A stretch of 64,000 bases of DNA from assembly GCF_018613805.1 (NCBI RefSeq), contig NZ_JAGGPL010000001.1:434001-498000 (forward strand), read 5' to 3'. Source of the stretch: Arthrobacter sp. ISL-48. GTDB lineage: Bacteria > Actinomycetota > Actinomycetes > Actinomycetales > Micrococcaceae. Position 1 is the stretch's first letter; the number at the start of each line of letters is the position of its first letter. Positions 36,753 through 45,357 of the stretch are shown piece after piece. Made by a program: the position numbers and the translations under genes. Below the pieces are notes generated by a model. The model saw nothing but the letters and a program-made list of their open reading frames with translations, was not told the origin of the DNA and made no database searches.

Positions 36753-37231
36753 TTGTCCCCCACCTTCGCCTTCAGGTTTTTCAGGGCGTCCTCCGCCGTT
36801 GCAAGGGCGTGGTCGCCGTCGGACAGCGAGGGGCCGCCGTCGTCTGTGGAGACGGCGTTGCGGGCGGTGTTGAAGCCGGCGGAGCAGCTGTCCAGGGCTG
36901 CCAGGGCTTCCTGCTGTGCGTCGCGGTCTTCAGGCGTGGCAGGCGATAGCTTCAGGACAGTGTCCCGGCTGGTCTGCACCTCCTTGAGGGCGTCGTCCAG
37001 CGCGGTGGAGGTGGCGGCCCGGGTCAGTTTGCCGGCCATATCCTGTGCCATGGCCAGGCGGGCGGTGGCGACGGCCGACGCGCTGTCCTTGACAGCGGTG
37101 GTGACGGTCTCTGTGACGCCACCGCTGCAGGCGGTGAGGACTGCGAGCGCTGCGACGCACGCGGCGAGCAGTGGTCCTCGTCGGGCGGGCCGGGCCGTGG
37201 CCGCCCGTGCTCTGCCTGGTCCGATCAGCAC
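36749..37231 (-). CDS. Lipoprotein, first gene of the NRAMP operon
   Basis: The 160-aa product has a Type II signal (PLLAACVAALAVLTAC-SGG, lipobox LTAC), so it should be a membrane-anchored extracellular protein. The mature part is alpha-helical and rich in Ala/Asp/Glu, with two further Cys residues. GTG 37231 has GGAGG upstream. Coupled to the transporter by a 4-bp overlap, it may act as a periplasmic-side accessory protein. Confidence 0.8.
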   Translation of the reverse strand: MLIGPGRARAATARPARRGPLLAACVAALAVLTACSGGVTETVTTAVKDSASAVATARLAMAQDMAGKLTRAATSTALDDALKEVQTSRDTVLKLSPATPEDRDAQQEALAALDSCSAGFNTARNAVSTDDGGPSLSDGDHALATAEDALKNLKAKVGDK

Positions 37232-37307
37232 TGCGCCTCCAGCCTCCGGGAGGTCCCGGTGGTTGCCATCGCCCTTCTGCAGACAGGCGAAAATTTAGTT
37301 GCCTTGA

Positions 37308-37319
37308 GCTATATATAGC
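37308..37319. promoter_or_regulatory. Perfect palindrome GCTATATATAGC
   Basis: A 12-bp AT-rich perfect palindrome lies 77 bp upstream of the lipoprotein GTG and about 147 bp upstream of the TfoX-like gene. It overlaps -10-like TATATA on either strand. It may be an operator for a metal regulator, but no factor can be assigned. Confidence 0.35.
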
Positions 37320-37465
37320 ACTACCCATGGCTGCTGTCTTGGAAACCGGCGAAGGTATTTCCTCAGGTGGTAGCCCGGATTGCCCACCGGGCGTATGATC
37401 CCGGCAAGGAACGGCCCCGCCCGTCCCTGCCCTTTGTGTCGTCCTGCTTTCTGGAGAAGATCACC

Positions 37466-37849
37466 ATGGAAATGCCCAAGCCGTCCGAGGCCGACAAGGA
37501 ACGCTTCCGGTCGGTGGTGCCGGACCGTCCCGACGTCGTCATCAAGCCGATGTTCGGCAACCTCGGAGCCTTCGTGAACGGCAACATGTTCGCCGGGCTG
37601 TTCGGCCCCACCATCGGCATCAAGCTGTCCGGTGAGGACCGGGAACTGCTCGAATCCTCTGAGCGGACCGTGCCGTTTGGCCCTGCGGAGCGGCCCATGG
37701 GCGGGTACACCGGGCTGCCCGAGGTGTGGAACGAGGAGGGCGACGGCGACGACGCCCGGGCACGAGCGTGGACGGAGAAGGCGTTCAATTACGTCGCCAC
37801 GCTGCCGCCGAAGGAGCCGAAAGCGCCCAAGGCCAAGTCCTCACAATAG
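37466..37849 (+). CDS. TfoX/Sxy N-terminal-domain protein
   Basis: The 127-aa product has a TfoX N-terminal domain (VVIKPMFGNLGAFVNGNMFAGLF..IGIKLSGEDR) and a lysine-rich tail. In Gammaproteobacteria TfoX/Sxy promotes competence, but short actinobacterial versions are of unknown role. TGGAGAAG precedes ATG 37466. The frame upstream of the ATG is open but not conserved-looking. Confidence 0.85.
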   Translation: MEMPKPSEADKERFRSVVPDRPDVVIKPMFGNLGAFVNGNMFAGLFGPTIGIKLSGEDRELLESSERTVPFGPAERPMGGYTGLPEVWNEEGDGDDARARAWTEKAFNYVATLPPKEPKAPKAKSSQ

Positions 37850-37945
37850 GGCCGGCGCCGCGTCAACCCATCCCGATCCCCCCGTGATCCGAATCACTGT
37901 TGGCCAAAGAGATCCCCTCCTTGGCCAATGACAGAGGAGTGGACC

Positions 37946-38650
37946 GTGAAAAGGTATTCAATGGTGGCCCTAGGGGCTTCCGCCGTGGCTTTGATCGCAG
38001 CAGGCACCCTGGGGGCAGCGCCTGTACTTGCGCAGGGCCAAAAGACGGCTGACAAGAGCGTCACCCTCCGAGCGACACTGTCGCAACTAAACGGATCGGG
38101 CGCCTCAGGCACCGCAACCGCCATCGTCAAGAACCAGAAAATAGAGCACATTGAAGTGCACGCCCATGGCCTGACCCCCAACGCACCCCACGCCCAGCAC
38201 ATCCATTACGGCGAGCAGGCCCTCAACGAGTGCCCCACCCTGGCCTTGGACAGCAATATGGACGGACGGCTCAGTACCGTGGAGGGAATTCCGGCCTACG
38301 GACCCGTTGTGGTGTCCCTGAACACCACCGGCGATACCACCCCCGCCAGCTTCCTGGACGTGGCACGCTTCCCGGTATCATCGGCTGGCAGCTATGACTA
38401 CAGCCGCAACAACATCGAGTTCACCGACGTTGCGGGTACCGGTTACCCGGGCAACGGGGGCACAGGCACAGCCAAGCAGATTGCTGATGCCATCCGTGAC
38501 GGCGAGGGCGTCGTAGTGATCCATGGCCTGGACTATGACGGTAACGGCACCTACAACTTCAGTGATCCCGAAGGCGCCAGCGAGCTCACCCCGAACCTGC
38601 CGGCGGAGGCTACGGACCCCGCCGCCTGCGGAGTGCTTGAGCTTCACTAA
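37946..38650 (+). CDS. Secreted CHRD-like protein
   Basis: The 234-aa product has a signal peptide ending GAAPVLAQG and a CHRD-like region: ATLSQLNGSGASGTATAIV, EVHAHGL, HAQHIHYGEQALNECP, VVVIHGLDYDGNGTY. The repeated His motifs resemble those of the protein at 31310. GTG 37946 with GAGGAG 6 nt upstream is preferred over ATG 37928. The C-terminus contains a conserved Cys (ACGVLEL). Function unknown. Confidence 0.8.
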   Translation: MKRYSMVALGASAVALIAAGTLGAAPVLAQGQKTADKSVTLRATLSQLNGSGASGTATAIVKNQKIEHIEVHAHGLTPNAPHAQHIHYGEQALNECPTLALDSNMDGRLSTVEGIPAYGPVVVSLNTTGDTTPASFLDVARFPVSSAGSYDYSRNNIEFTDVAGTGYPGNGGTGTAKQIADAIRDGEGVVVIHGLDYDGNGTYNFSDPEGASELTPNLPAEATDPAACGVLELH

Positions 38651-38712
38651 CCCAGGCTTCGTTGCATCTGGTATGCATGTCCGCTTGCCTGCTGAACAGG
38701 CCAGCCCCGGCC

Positions 38713-38741
38713 GATGACCCGCCTCTGAGAGGCGGGTCATC
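38713..38741 (+). terminator. Terminator hairpin
   Basis: Perfect 14-bp arms (gatgacccgcctct and agaggcgggtcatc) with a single-base centre lie 62 bp after the secreted CHRD-like gene and before the convergent VOC gene. Confidence 0.75.
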
Positions 38742-38794
38742 GGTATTTCGGGCTCCAGACTGACGAAAACCTGAATGGGGCACCTGTACCGGCG

Positions 38795-39181
38795 TTAGGC
38801 TTCAAGCCGCTTGCGCAGGAGGCAGAACTCGTTGCCCTCAGGGTCGGCCAGGACGTGCCATTGCTCGTAGCCGGTCTGCCCGACGTCGGCGGGACGGGCG
38901 CCGAGGGCGAGCAACCGTTCCAGCTCGGCGTCCTGGTCCCGGTCGATAGGGTTGATGTCGATGTGCAGAGGAGGCTTTGCGGCCCGGGGGTCGCTGCTGG
39001 GACTCAGAATGATGGTGGGCTGCAGGCCACCGAACCCGGCGACCGGCGGACCTATCTCGATCGCACCATCCTCCCTGTCGAGCTCGACGTAGCCGAGGAC
39101 CTCGCTCCAGAAATGTGCGAGCCGTTCGGGGTCGGAGCAGTGGAGGACCAGTTCACTGATACGGGATGCCATGGAACTCAT
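38795..39181 (-). CDS. VOC-family (glyoxalase-like) protein
   Basis: The 128-aa product follows the vicinal-oxygen-chelate fold: ISELVLHCSDPERLAHFWSEVLGY, PPLHIDINPID, QWHVLADPEGNEFCLL. The metal-binding residues are partly present (His in LHID, Glu in GNEFC). It may act in antibiotic or aldehyde detoxification; the substrate is unknown. An internal ATG at 39172 is an alternative start. Confidence 0.88.
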   Translation of the reverse strand: MSSMASRISELVLHCSDPERLAHFWSEVLGYVELDREDGAIEIGPPVAGFGGLQPTIILSPSSDPRAAKPPLHIDINPIDRDQDAELERLLALGARPADVGQTGYEQWHVLADPEGNEFCLLRKRLEA

Positions 39182-39257
39182 GGTACAGAGACGCTCGGCG
39201 AGGACGTGTGAGTCAACACGGCCGTTCTGTCTTAAGTGTTCAGCGACCGTGGGGTGT

Positions 39258-39704
39258 CTAGTGGGCTACCGACTCGGGCGCCTGTGCACTAACCCGCGTG
39301 TCGGCCTGACGGTGGACAAGCAGCCATTCGTTGCCGTCCCGCCGGTAGATATTCGTCGTGCGTAGGGCCACGTCGTCCAGGTCGGCCCGTCCGGAAACCC
39401 GAACCCTGAACCGCTCGATCAGTACCACGTAGGCAAGGTCTCCGACCACGGCGGTGGCACAGTTCTCCAAGGACACAACTTCACCGTCCCGGTAGATCGC
39501 CGCTGCCTTGGCGATGCTGGCCGCGACGTTGTCCCACCCTTGGGAGACACCGCCGAGGGGGTTGGCCAGGGTCACGTTGTCGGTCTTTGCGAACAGCGCT
39601 TGAGAGGGCGCAGGATCACCCTTCATGAGCTCGGCAAGTGCGGCACGCAGACGCTCCACCACGCCGTCGAAGTTTGAACCAACCATCACCCTCACCACTC
39701 CCAT
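39258..39704 (-). CDS. SnoaL/NTF2-like domain protein
   Basis: The 148-aa product has an NTF2-like alpha+beta pattern (RAALAELMKGDPAPSQALFAKTDNVTLANPLGG, GDLAYVVLIERFRVRVSG, RTTNIYRRDGNEWLLVHRQAD). Such DUF4440/SnoaL_3 proteins bind small hydrophobic ligands or act as isomerases. The start is uncertain: ATG 39704 or internal ATG 39686. Confidence 0.82.
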   Translation of the reverse strand: MGVVRVMVGSNFDGVVERLRAALAELMKGDPAPSQALFAKTDNVTLANPLGGVSQGWDNVAASIAKAAAIYRDGEVVSLENCATAVVGDLAYVVLIERFRVRVSGRADLDDVALRTTNIYRRDGNEWLLVHRQADTRVSAQAPESVAH

Positions 39705-39910
39705 GGGATCACGCGTTCTGGCGCTGCCCCCAGTATGCGCCCCGCGGTTCCGGATGGCGCCTCGAACAGGAACTGATCAGCTGGGACTGGGCGTCCGAGC
39801 GGCTGCCTGATCGGGCCAGGGTTGTTGTGCCCATCGCCAAATGCAGCGCAGCTGTGAAAGCATTCCGTGTGGGCCGGTCACCGAGGCCCTTCATGAAAAC
39901 TGGGGGCAAC

Positions 39911-40468
39911 ATGGATCGCCGAACGAAACCGCAGTGGCTGCCACATGTGCCGGCGGCTCTCCTGGTGATGGGGGCGACTGTCATGGCTGGCTGCACAGCA
40001 CCCGATGGCCCCGTAACGAAGCCAAGCAATGCCCCGGTTGTCACCGTGGCCCCCGTGTCGGTGGCGGAAAGCTTCCCTAAATACGATGCCCTGCGAGCGG
40101 AGATTATCGCCGCCCTGGAAGAGAAAATGCCTGATATCAGCTGGACCGTGGACGAGCCGGCCACCCTGGCCAGGCTGAAGGATGGCAGATGCATGCTCTA
40201 CCCGCAGACCATGAAAAGCAGCGCCGACATCGTGGAGCCGTCAAACCACTTCGCTGACATCTTCTCCGCAGGCGACCCCGTCCTGGCGCAGCACGGCTTT
40301 CCCGCGTTCGACGGAACAGACCCTGTTCCCGGCGGCTGGATGGTAACCCGCAGCACGGACCCGGCCGGAGCCACCCTGACCGTCGAGTCAAAGAGTCCTG
40401 CCTATATGCGCATGAGCGTCCCGGTGGATTCCCCGGCCTGCGATCCGAAAGAGATTCCCGCAGGCTGA
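39911..40468 (+). CDS. Lipoprotein upstream of the WXG-calpain gene
   Basis: The 185-aa product has a Type II signal with lipobox VMAGC (AALLVMGATVMAGCTAP) and a mature part with a LysR-like mixed pattern but no known domain. It shares direction with the WXG100-calpain gene (85-bp gap), which is weak evidence of one locus. A start at ATG 39893 is possible; GGGGG just before ATG 39911 favours the latter. Confidence 0.7.
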   Translation: MDRRTKPQWLPHVPAALLVMGATVMAGCTAPDGPVTKPSNAPVVTVAPVSVAESFPKYDALRAEIIAALEEKMPDISWTVDEPATLARLKDGRCMLYPQTMKSSADIVEPSNHFADIFSAGDPVLAQHGFPAFDGTDPVPGGWMVTRSTDPAGATLTVESKSPAYMRMSVPVDSPACDPKEIPAG

Positions 40469-40553
40469 CGGGGAAGTTCTCCCCATCGCGGCACGCACGG
40501 CAACCGGAATAGCATGACCTTGGCTTGAAGCTCAACTAAAGGGGGACGAACGG

Positions 40554-41639
40554 ATGCCTGGATTCTATGGCGGCGACATTGAACAGCTGCGGGCACTCGC
40601 AAAAACGATGGCGCAGCATTCCGAGAAGATGACCTCGCTGTCCATGGACCTCGGCCAGCTGCTTTCCCGTGCTCCCTGGGATGGGCGCGACGCCGCCAGG
40701 TTCCGGGCGGCCTGGGATTCGGAACACCGGCCGATGCTGAAGCGCATCGCCGCAGAACTCCAGAGCCAGGCACAGGAACTGACCCGCAACGCGGATCAGC
40801 AGGACAAGGCCAGCTCGGGGGCAACGGGATCTGACAGTTCAGGAAAGCCGGACTCGAACCCTCCCGGAGATCCAGGGCCGCTGGATCCGGACCGCCCCGA
40901 CGTCGTCGTACCTGGCGACGTCCGCGAGGACCCCAACGCCGGCGATCCCGGCGATATCCAGCAGGGGCAGATCGGCGACTGCTGGCTCCTGGCAGGCATC
41001 GGCTCCGTTGCCCAGACGCTCGAGCAGCAAGGCAAACTCGATGAATTCCTCGCCGAGCACATGCGCCCTGTTGGCGATCCGCCAACGCATTGGGTGGTGA
41101 CCCTGTACGAAGACGGCGAGCCCGTGGACGTCACCGTCGAGGCCAAGTCCACCGATGGCGGGGTCCGGGGTGCGGACGGCCAGCCAAACTGGCTTTCCAT
41201 CTACGAACGCGCGGCGGCGGAGCAGCGGGGCGGTTCTTATGACGACATCGACGGCGGATACAGCAGCGACGCGATGGAGCTCATGACGGGGAAGTCCGCG
41301 GACAAGGACGGGGAGCTGGACCTGGATGAGATCGAGGAAAAGCTCGGTGATGGCCAGGCCTTGTCCGTGGGCAGTGAGGACACCAAGGACGACGATTTTG
41401 ACTGGGTCTGGGAGTCAGACGAAGTCAACCGTACCGATGTTGTCCCCAACCATGCGTACATGGTGGTGGACGTGAAAACCAACGACGACGGCGAGAAAGT
41501 GGTTGTTCTGGCCAACCCCTGGGGTCCAGCCGGTGGTCACATGGCCGGCGACGATGACCTCAAGTCCGGCACGCTGGAACTGACCGAGGATGAGTACAAG
41601 GAAAACTTCGACTCCGTGTACTCCGTGGACACGAAGTAA
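40554..41639 (+). CDS. WXG100 - calpain-like cysteine protease with EF-hand-like loop
   Basis: The 361-aa product has an N-terminal WXG100-type helical hairpin (about 1-85, W42-D-G44 in PWDGRD) that fits ESX/type VII-dependent export. A Ser/Pro/Asp linker follows, then a calpain (C2) protease domain with the full triad: C143 in QIGDCWLLAG, H300 in NHAYMVVDV and N321 in NPWG. Between Cys and His lies a 12-residue EF-hand-like loop (S248-x-D250-x-D252-G253-x-L255-D256-x-x-E259), flanked by helix-like segments. This suggests calcium control as in eukaryotic calpains, an idea from sequence only. There are no transmembrane segments. The next gene is 2 bp downstream. Confidence 0.85.
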   Translation: MPGFYGGDIEQLRALAKTMAQHSEKMTSLSMDLGQLLSRAPWDGRDAARFRAAWDSEHRPMLKRIAAELQSQAQELTRNADQQDKASSGATGSDSSGKPDSNPPGDPGPLDPDRPDVVVPGDVREDPNAGDPGDIQQGQIGDCWLLAGIGSVAQTLEQQGKLDEFLAEHMRPVGDPPTHWVVTLYEDGEPVDVTVEAKSTDGGVRGADGQPNWLSIYERAAAEQRGGSYDDIDGGYSSDAMELMTGKSADKDGELDLDEIEEKLGDGQALSVGSEDTKDDDFDWVWESDEVNRTDVVPNHAYMVVDVKTNDDGEKVVVLANPWGPAGGHMAGDDDLKSGTLELTEDEYKENFDSVYSVDTK

Positions 41640-41641
41640 GG

Positions 41642-41914
41642 ATGGCCGTGGAACAGCTCGTAACAGTCAAGCAGGGCATGCAGCCCAGGTTCGGCGGTGT
41701 CCTGGTGGGCATCGTGAAGATCGGCGTGGCCGACGGCGCCCCGGCCATTCAGGTCTGGATCCGGACCGCTGAGCAGGAGCGCAAGCAGGCCTTCCGTGAG
41801 GGCCAGTCCGTCGCCCTGCCAGGCGCCGGAACGTTACGGATTGATTCAATCCGGCCTGCTGAGGCCAGCACCGCGGCGTCGGCCGTCCTGGCCTACGACG
41901 CCGGCAAGGACTGA
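41642..41914 (+). CDS. Small protein coupled to the WXG-calpain gene
   Basis: The 90-aa product starts 2 bp after the protease stop, so it is translationally coupled. It is beta-rich (GGVLVGIVKIGVADGAPAIQVWI, VALPGAGTLRIDSI) and has no signal peptide or membrane segment. Such position is typical of an inhibitor or immunity protein for a toxic protease, or of a chaperone, but no family was recognised and this is inference. Confidence 0.6.
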   Translation: MAVEQLVTVKQGMQPRFGGVLVGIVKIGVADGAPAIQVWIRTAEQERKQAFREGQSVALPGAGTLRIDSIRPAEASTAASAVLAYDAGKD

Positions 41915-42116
41915 CTTCCGTACTGCAGTCCCCCTCCTGACGCAGTACCAACCGCCGTGAGTACCGCACTCTCGGCAAGCCCGGAATTACCAGTTCCGAA
42001 TTTGTCACTCCATAGACCCATCCGAAATGCGATGGCGCCCGAATAAATGGCGTAACCCCTTGGGTCAGCAGGCATACGGCCGATCCATAAACAGATCCCG
42101 CATTCAGGAGAGCATC

Positions 42117-42569
42117 ATGGCAACACACACCAGCACCGGCAACGCAACCCGCACCAACGTCCAGAAGGCAGCAATGCTGGTGGGCGCAGTGTTCCTCCTG
42201 GTCGGTGTCCTGGGCTTCGTCCCGGGCATCACCAGCAACTACGGCGAGCTGCAGTTCGCCGGCCACCATTCCGAGGCCATGCTGCTGGGCCTTTTCCAGG
42301 TCTCAGTGCTGCACAACATCGTCCACCTCCTCTTCGGCGCCGCCGGCCTGCTACTGGCCCGCGGCGCCACCGGGGCCCGCTCCTTCCTCCTCTACGGCGG
42401 AATCGTGTACCTGGTCCTGTTCGTCTACGGCCTCGTGTTCGACCAGGAATCGGCAGCGAACTTCGTCCCGCTGAACGGCTTCGACAACGGACTGCACCTG
42501 CTGCTCGGCGTCGGGATGATCGCCCTCGCACTGGTGCTCACCAGGGGCCACGCGAAGGCCCGGGCTTAA
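42117..42569 (+). CDS. DUF4383 membrane protein, copy 2
   Basis: The 150-aa product has four helices and the DUF4383 blocks VLGFVPGITSNYGELQF, LGLFQVSVLHNIVHLLFGAAG, SAANFVPLNGFDNGLHLLLGVG. It is a paralogue of 6042-6503. AGGAG lies 6 nt before the ATG. It is separated by 202 bp from the calpain locus. Confidence 0.88.
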   Translation: MATHTSTGNATRTNVQKAAMLVGAVFLLVGVLGFVPGITSNYGELQFAGHHSEAMLLGLFQVSVLHNIVHLLFGAAGLLLARGATGARSFLLYGGIVYLVLFVYGLVFDQESAANFVPLNGFDNGLHLLLGVGMIALALVLTRGHAKARA

Positions 42570-42682
42570 GGAGCTCCCGCGGCGGCGGGTACGGGCGCTG
42601 ATTCGACAACTTGTCACGCCGTTAATCAATCATTCACGCCCTCCTCAGGACCCGTCCAACCGGCTTCCCTAAGTTCGAAGCC

Positions 42683-44272
42683 ATGGACAACATCACCCGC
42701 AGATCCCTCATTTCAGCCGGCCTCGGGGCTGGCCTCATCGCCGCAATGCCCAGTGCCGCCGTCGCGTTTTCCACAGCGGACGACGCCGGTCTCCGCACCG
42801 ATCCGTTCATGCTGGGCATCGCCTCCGGCGAGCCGTGGCCGGATGGCTTCGTCCTGTGGACCCGTCTGGCCGTGGACCCGGTGGCCGAGGACGGGCTGGG
42901 CGGCATGCCGTCCCGGCAGGTACCAGTCGCCTGGGAAGTGGCCGAGGACGCCGGCATGCGCACCGTGGTGTCACGCGGCGTGGAGCAGGCCCGGATCGAG
43001 AACGCCCATTCCGTCCACGTGGAGCTGCGCGGCCTGAAGCCGGGCCGCGAGTACTTCTACCGGTTCCGCAGCGGCCGGCACCTCAGCCCGGTGGGCCGCA
43101 CCCTTACCAGCCCCGCACCGCACGAGACGCCAGCCGCGCTGGCCATGGCGTTCGCCAGCTGCGCCCAGTACGAGCACGGCTACTTCACCGCCTACAAGCG
43201 CCTGGCCGAGGACCACCCGGACCTGGTCCTGCACCTGGGCGACTACCTGTACGAGTACAAGAAGGGCAGCTACGTGATCGGCGGCGGCAACCCGCGGGAC
43301 CACGAGGGCCCGGAGACCGTCACGCTGGACAGCTACCGGCAGCGGCACGCGCAGTACAAGGCCGACGCCGATCTGCAGGCCGCGCACGCCATCGCACCGT
43401 GGCTGGTGGTCTGGGATGACCACGAGGTGGACAACAACTGGGCGGACGACGTTCCGGAGAACACCGACCCCGCGCAGCTGAATGACACCACGGAACATTT
43501 CCGGCAGCGCCGCGCCGCCGCGTTCCAGGCGTACTACGAGAACATGCCGCTGCGGCCGTCCTCGGTGCCGGCCGGGTTCGACATGAAGATCTACCGGAAG
43601 GTCCAGTGGGGCCAGCTGGCCAACTTCCACATGATGGACACCCGCCAGTACCGCGACGACCAGCTCGCCGGCGACGGTTGGAAGAAGAACGTGGCCGAAC
43701 GGCTGGCCGAGGACCGCACCATCACCGGCGCCGAGCAGGAGAAATGGCTGCTGGACGGCTTCCGGAACTCCACCCAGCGCTGGGACATCCTTGGCCAGCA
43801 GGTCTTCTTCGCCGAACGGGACCGCGACGCCGCACCGGAGATCGACGACGTCTCCATGGATGGTTGGGATGGCTACGCCGCGTCCCGCCGTCGCATCACC
43901 CAGGGCTGGGTGGATTCGAACGTCCGCAACGCCGTCGTCCTCACCGGCGACGTCCACCGCAACTGGGCCAACGACGTCAAGGTCGACTACAAGGACCCCG
44001 CCTCACCGGTGGTCGGCTCGGAGCTGGTGTGCACGTCCATCACCTCCACCGGGAACGGCACAGGCTCCACCACCGACCCCACCATGGCATGGAACCCGCA
44101 CCTGAAGTTCTACAACGACAACCGCGGCTACGTGAACACCCGTATCACCAAAGCCTCCCTGCAGGCGGACTTCCGGGTGCTGGACCGCGTCACGACGCCG
44201 GGCGCACCGGCTGCGACGAAGGCTTCCTTTGAGGTCCGGGACGGCGTGCCGGGGCTGCAGGTCCGTTCCTGA
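42683..44272 (+). CDS. phoD: PhoD-type alkaline phosphatase/phosphodiesterase
   Basis: The 529-aa product has a twin-arginine signal (TRRSLISAGLGAG..), a PhoD N-terminal domain and the metallophosphatase core: HLGDYLYEY, WDDHEVDNNWADD, MDTRQYRD and LTGDVHRNW. PhoD is a secreted Ca/Fe-dependent phosphatase that releases phosphate from organic esters and teichoic acid. It is Tat-exported. A GC hairpin follows the stop. No Pho box was identified. Confidence 0.93.
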   Translation: MDNITRRSLISAGLGAGLIAAMPSAAVAFSTADDAGLRTDPFMLGIASGEPWPDGFVLWTRLAVDPVAEDGLGGMPSRQVPVAWEVAEDAGMRTVVSRGVEQARIENAHSVHVELRGLKPGREYFYRFRSGRHLSPVGRTLTSPAPHETPAALAMAFASCAQYEHGYFTAYKRLAEDHPDLVLHLGDYLYEYKKGSYVIGGGNPRDHEGPETVTLDSYRQRHAQYKADADLQAAHAIAPWLVVWDDHEVDNNWADDVPENTDPAQLNDTTEHFRQRRAAAFQAYYENMPLRPSSVPAGFDMKIYRKVQWGQLANFHMMDTRQYRDDQLAGDGWKKNVAERLAEDRTITGAEQEKWLLDGFRNSTQRWDILGQQVFFAERDRDAAPEIDDVSMDGWDGYAASRRRITQGWVDSNVRNAVVLTGDVHRNWANDVKVDYKDPASPVVGSELVCTSITSTGNGTGSTTDPTMAWNPHLKFYNDNRGYVNTRITKASLQADFRVLDRVTTPGAPAATKASFEVRDGVPGLQVRS

Positions 44273-44292
44273 CGGTGCAAGTACCACGACGA

Positions 44293-44329
44293 CGGCGGGG
44301 TGGCCGGCTTTCCACTGCCCACCCCGCCG
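44293..44329. terminator. Hairpin between convergent phoD and lipase genes
   Basis: Arms cggcggggtgg and ccaccccgccg (11 bp) surround a 15-nt loop. The position between two convergent stops suggests bidirectional termination. Confidence 0.7.
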
Positions 44330-44368
44330 CTGTGGTCAATTCGAGCGCGGGTCAAGTCGAGCGCGCCC

Positions 44369-45220
44369 CTAGATGCAGCTGGGCTGGTAGGCCGGATCGG
44401 CCGGGCCGGAAGCCTGCCCCAGTGCGTTGGCCACGAGCCGGTGCACCACGGGGTCGTTCGGCGTCTGGTCGTGTTCGAAAAGATCGGCCGGGCACTTGTC
44501 CTGGATGGTGATGTTGGTGACCTGCCGTGCCGGGCCGTTGAGGAACTGGCTGTTGTAGGGGATCACCACTTCGTCGTGGACCGTGGAAATGACGGTGTAG
44601 GAAGGTCCGGCTACGGTGTCGCCGATGGAGTTGAGTTTCTGCATGAATGCCGATCCTGCCTGCTGGTCGGAGCAGGCAGCGCAGCCCAGGCCGGTGTAGG
44701 GCGGATCAGGGACAAAACCCGGCGGCGGGACGATCACACCTTCCGTGCCGTGGTTGGAAGGTGCGATGCCGACCAGTTGGTGCACATACTTAGCTCCGCC
44801 CAGGAAGCCCATGTAGTAGCGGGGCATCATGCCGCCCTGGCTGTGGCCCACCAGATCTACTTTCTTGGCGCCAGTTGCAGAACGAACCGCGTCCACGAAC
44901 GGGGCAAGTTCCTTCGCTGAGTCGGTCACTGGCGCGGTGGCGTACACGCCGTTCGTTTCGCCGTAGTTGAGGGTGAAGACGCAGTACCCGGCGCTTTTGA
45001 GGTAGGGCGACAGGGTGGACCAGTTCTTCGCCATGCTCTCGAAGGTCCCCGGGACCAGGACCACCGGATAGGGATGCGCGGCGCTTGGCTTGCAGGACCA
45101 GTCGTTGGCTCCGGGCGGCGAAATCCCGACGACGTCCGCCTGGGCGGGAGCTACAGCCAGGGAGCCGGCGAGGAGGAGTGCGGCCGCAGAGATGGACAGG
45201 GTTCGGGTGAGCAGTGACAT
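44369..45220 (-). CDS. Secreted triacylglycerol lipase/esterase
   Basis: The 283-aa product has a signal peptide (SISAAALLLAGSLAVAPAQA-DVV) and an alpha/beta hydrolase domain. The nucleophile elbow is GHSQGG; an oxyanion-loop VLVPGTFESM precedes it and a conserved Asp/His pair is at VHDEVVIP and DPVVHRL. Several cysteines (CKPS, YCVF, CAACSD, DKCPAD, PSCI) suggest disulfides. It resembles the LipA-like lipases of Streptomyces/Micrococcus. Monocistronic. Confidence 0.9.
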   Translation of the reverse strand: MSLLTRTLSISAAALLLAGSLAVAPAQADVVGISPPGANDWSCKPSAAHPYPVVLVPGTFESMAKNWSTLSPYLKSAGYCVFTLNYGETNGVYATAPVTDSAKELAPFVDAVRSATGAKKVDLVGHSQGGMMPRYYMGFLGGAKYVHQLVGIAPSNHGTEGVIVPPPGFVPDPPYTGLGCAACSDQQAGSAFMQKLNSIGDTVAGPSYTVISTVHDEVVIPYNSQFLNGPARQVTNITIQDKCPADLFEHDQTPNDPVVHRLVANALGQASGPADPAYQPSCI

Positions 45221-45357
45221 AGAAACCTCATTGTTCGTGTGTCAGCAGGATGGGTCCGGCCTGAATGCTGGTCGCTTGGGCCAGCCAAGCCCGGGGGTTC
45301 CAACATGCTAGGCACCGCGAACGCACTTGCGACACCGTTTGCACGGATGTGCGCATG

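Noticed and set aside
40846..40872. T-arm-like sequence (reverse strand reads GGGTTCGAGTCCGGC)
   Set aside because: It lies inside the linker of the WXG-calpain gene and no acceptor, D or anticodon arms can be folded around it, so it is not a tRNA.
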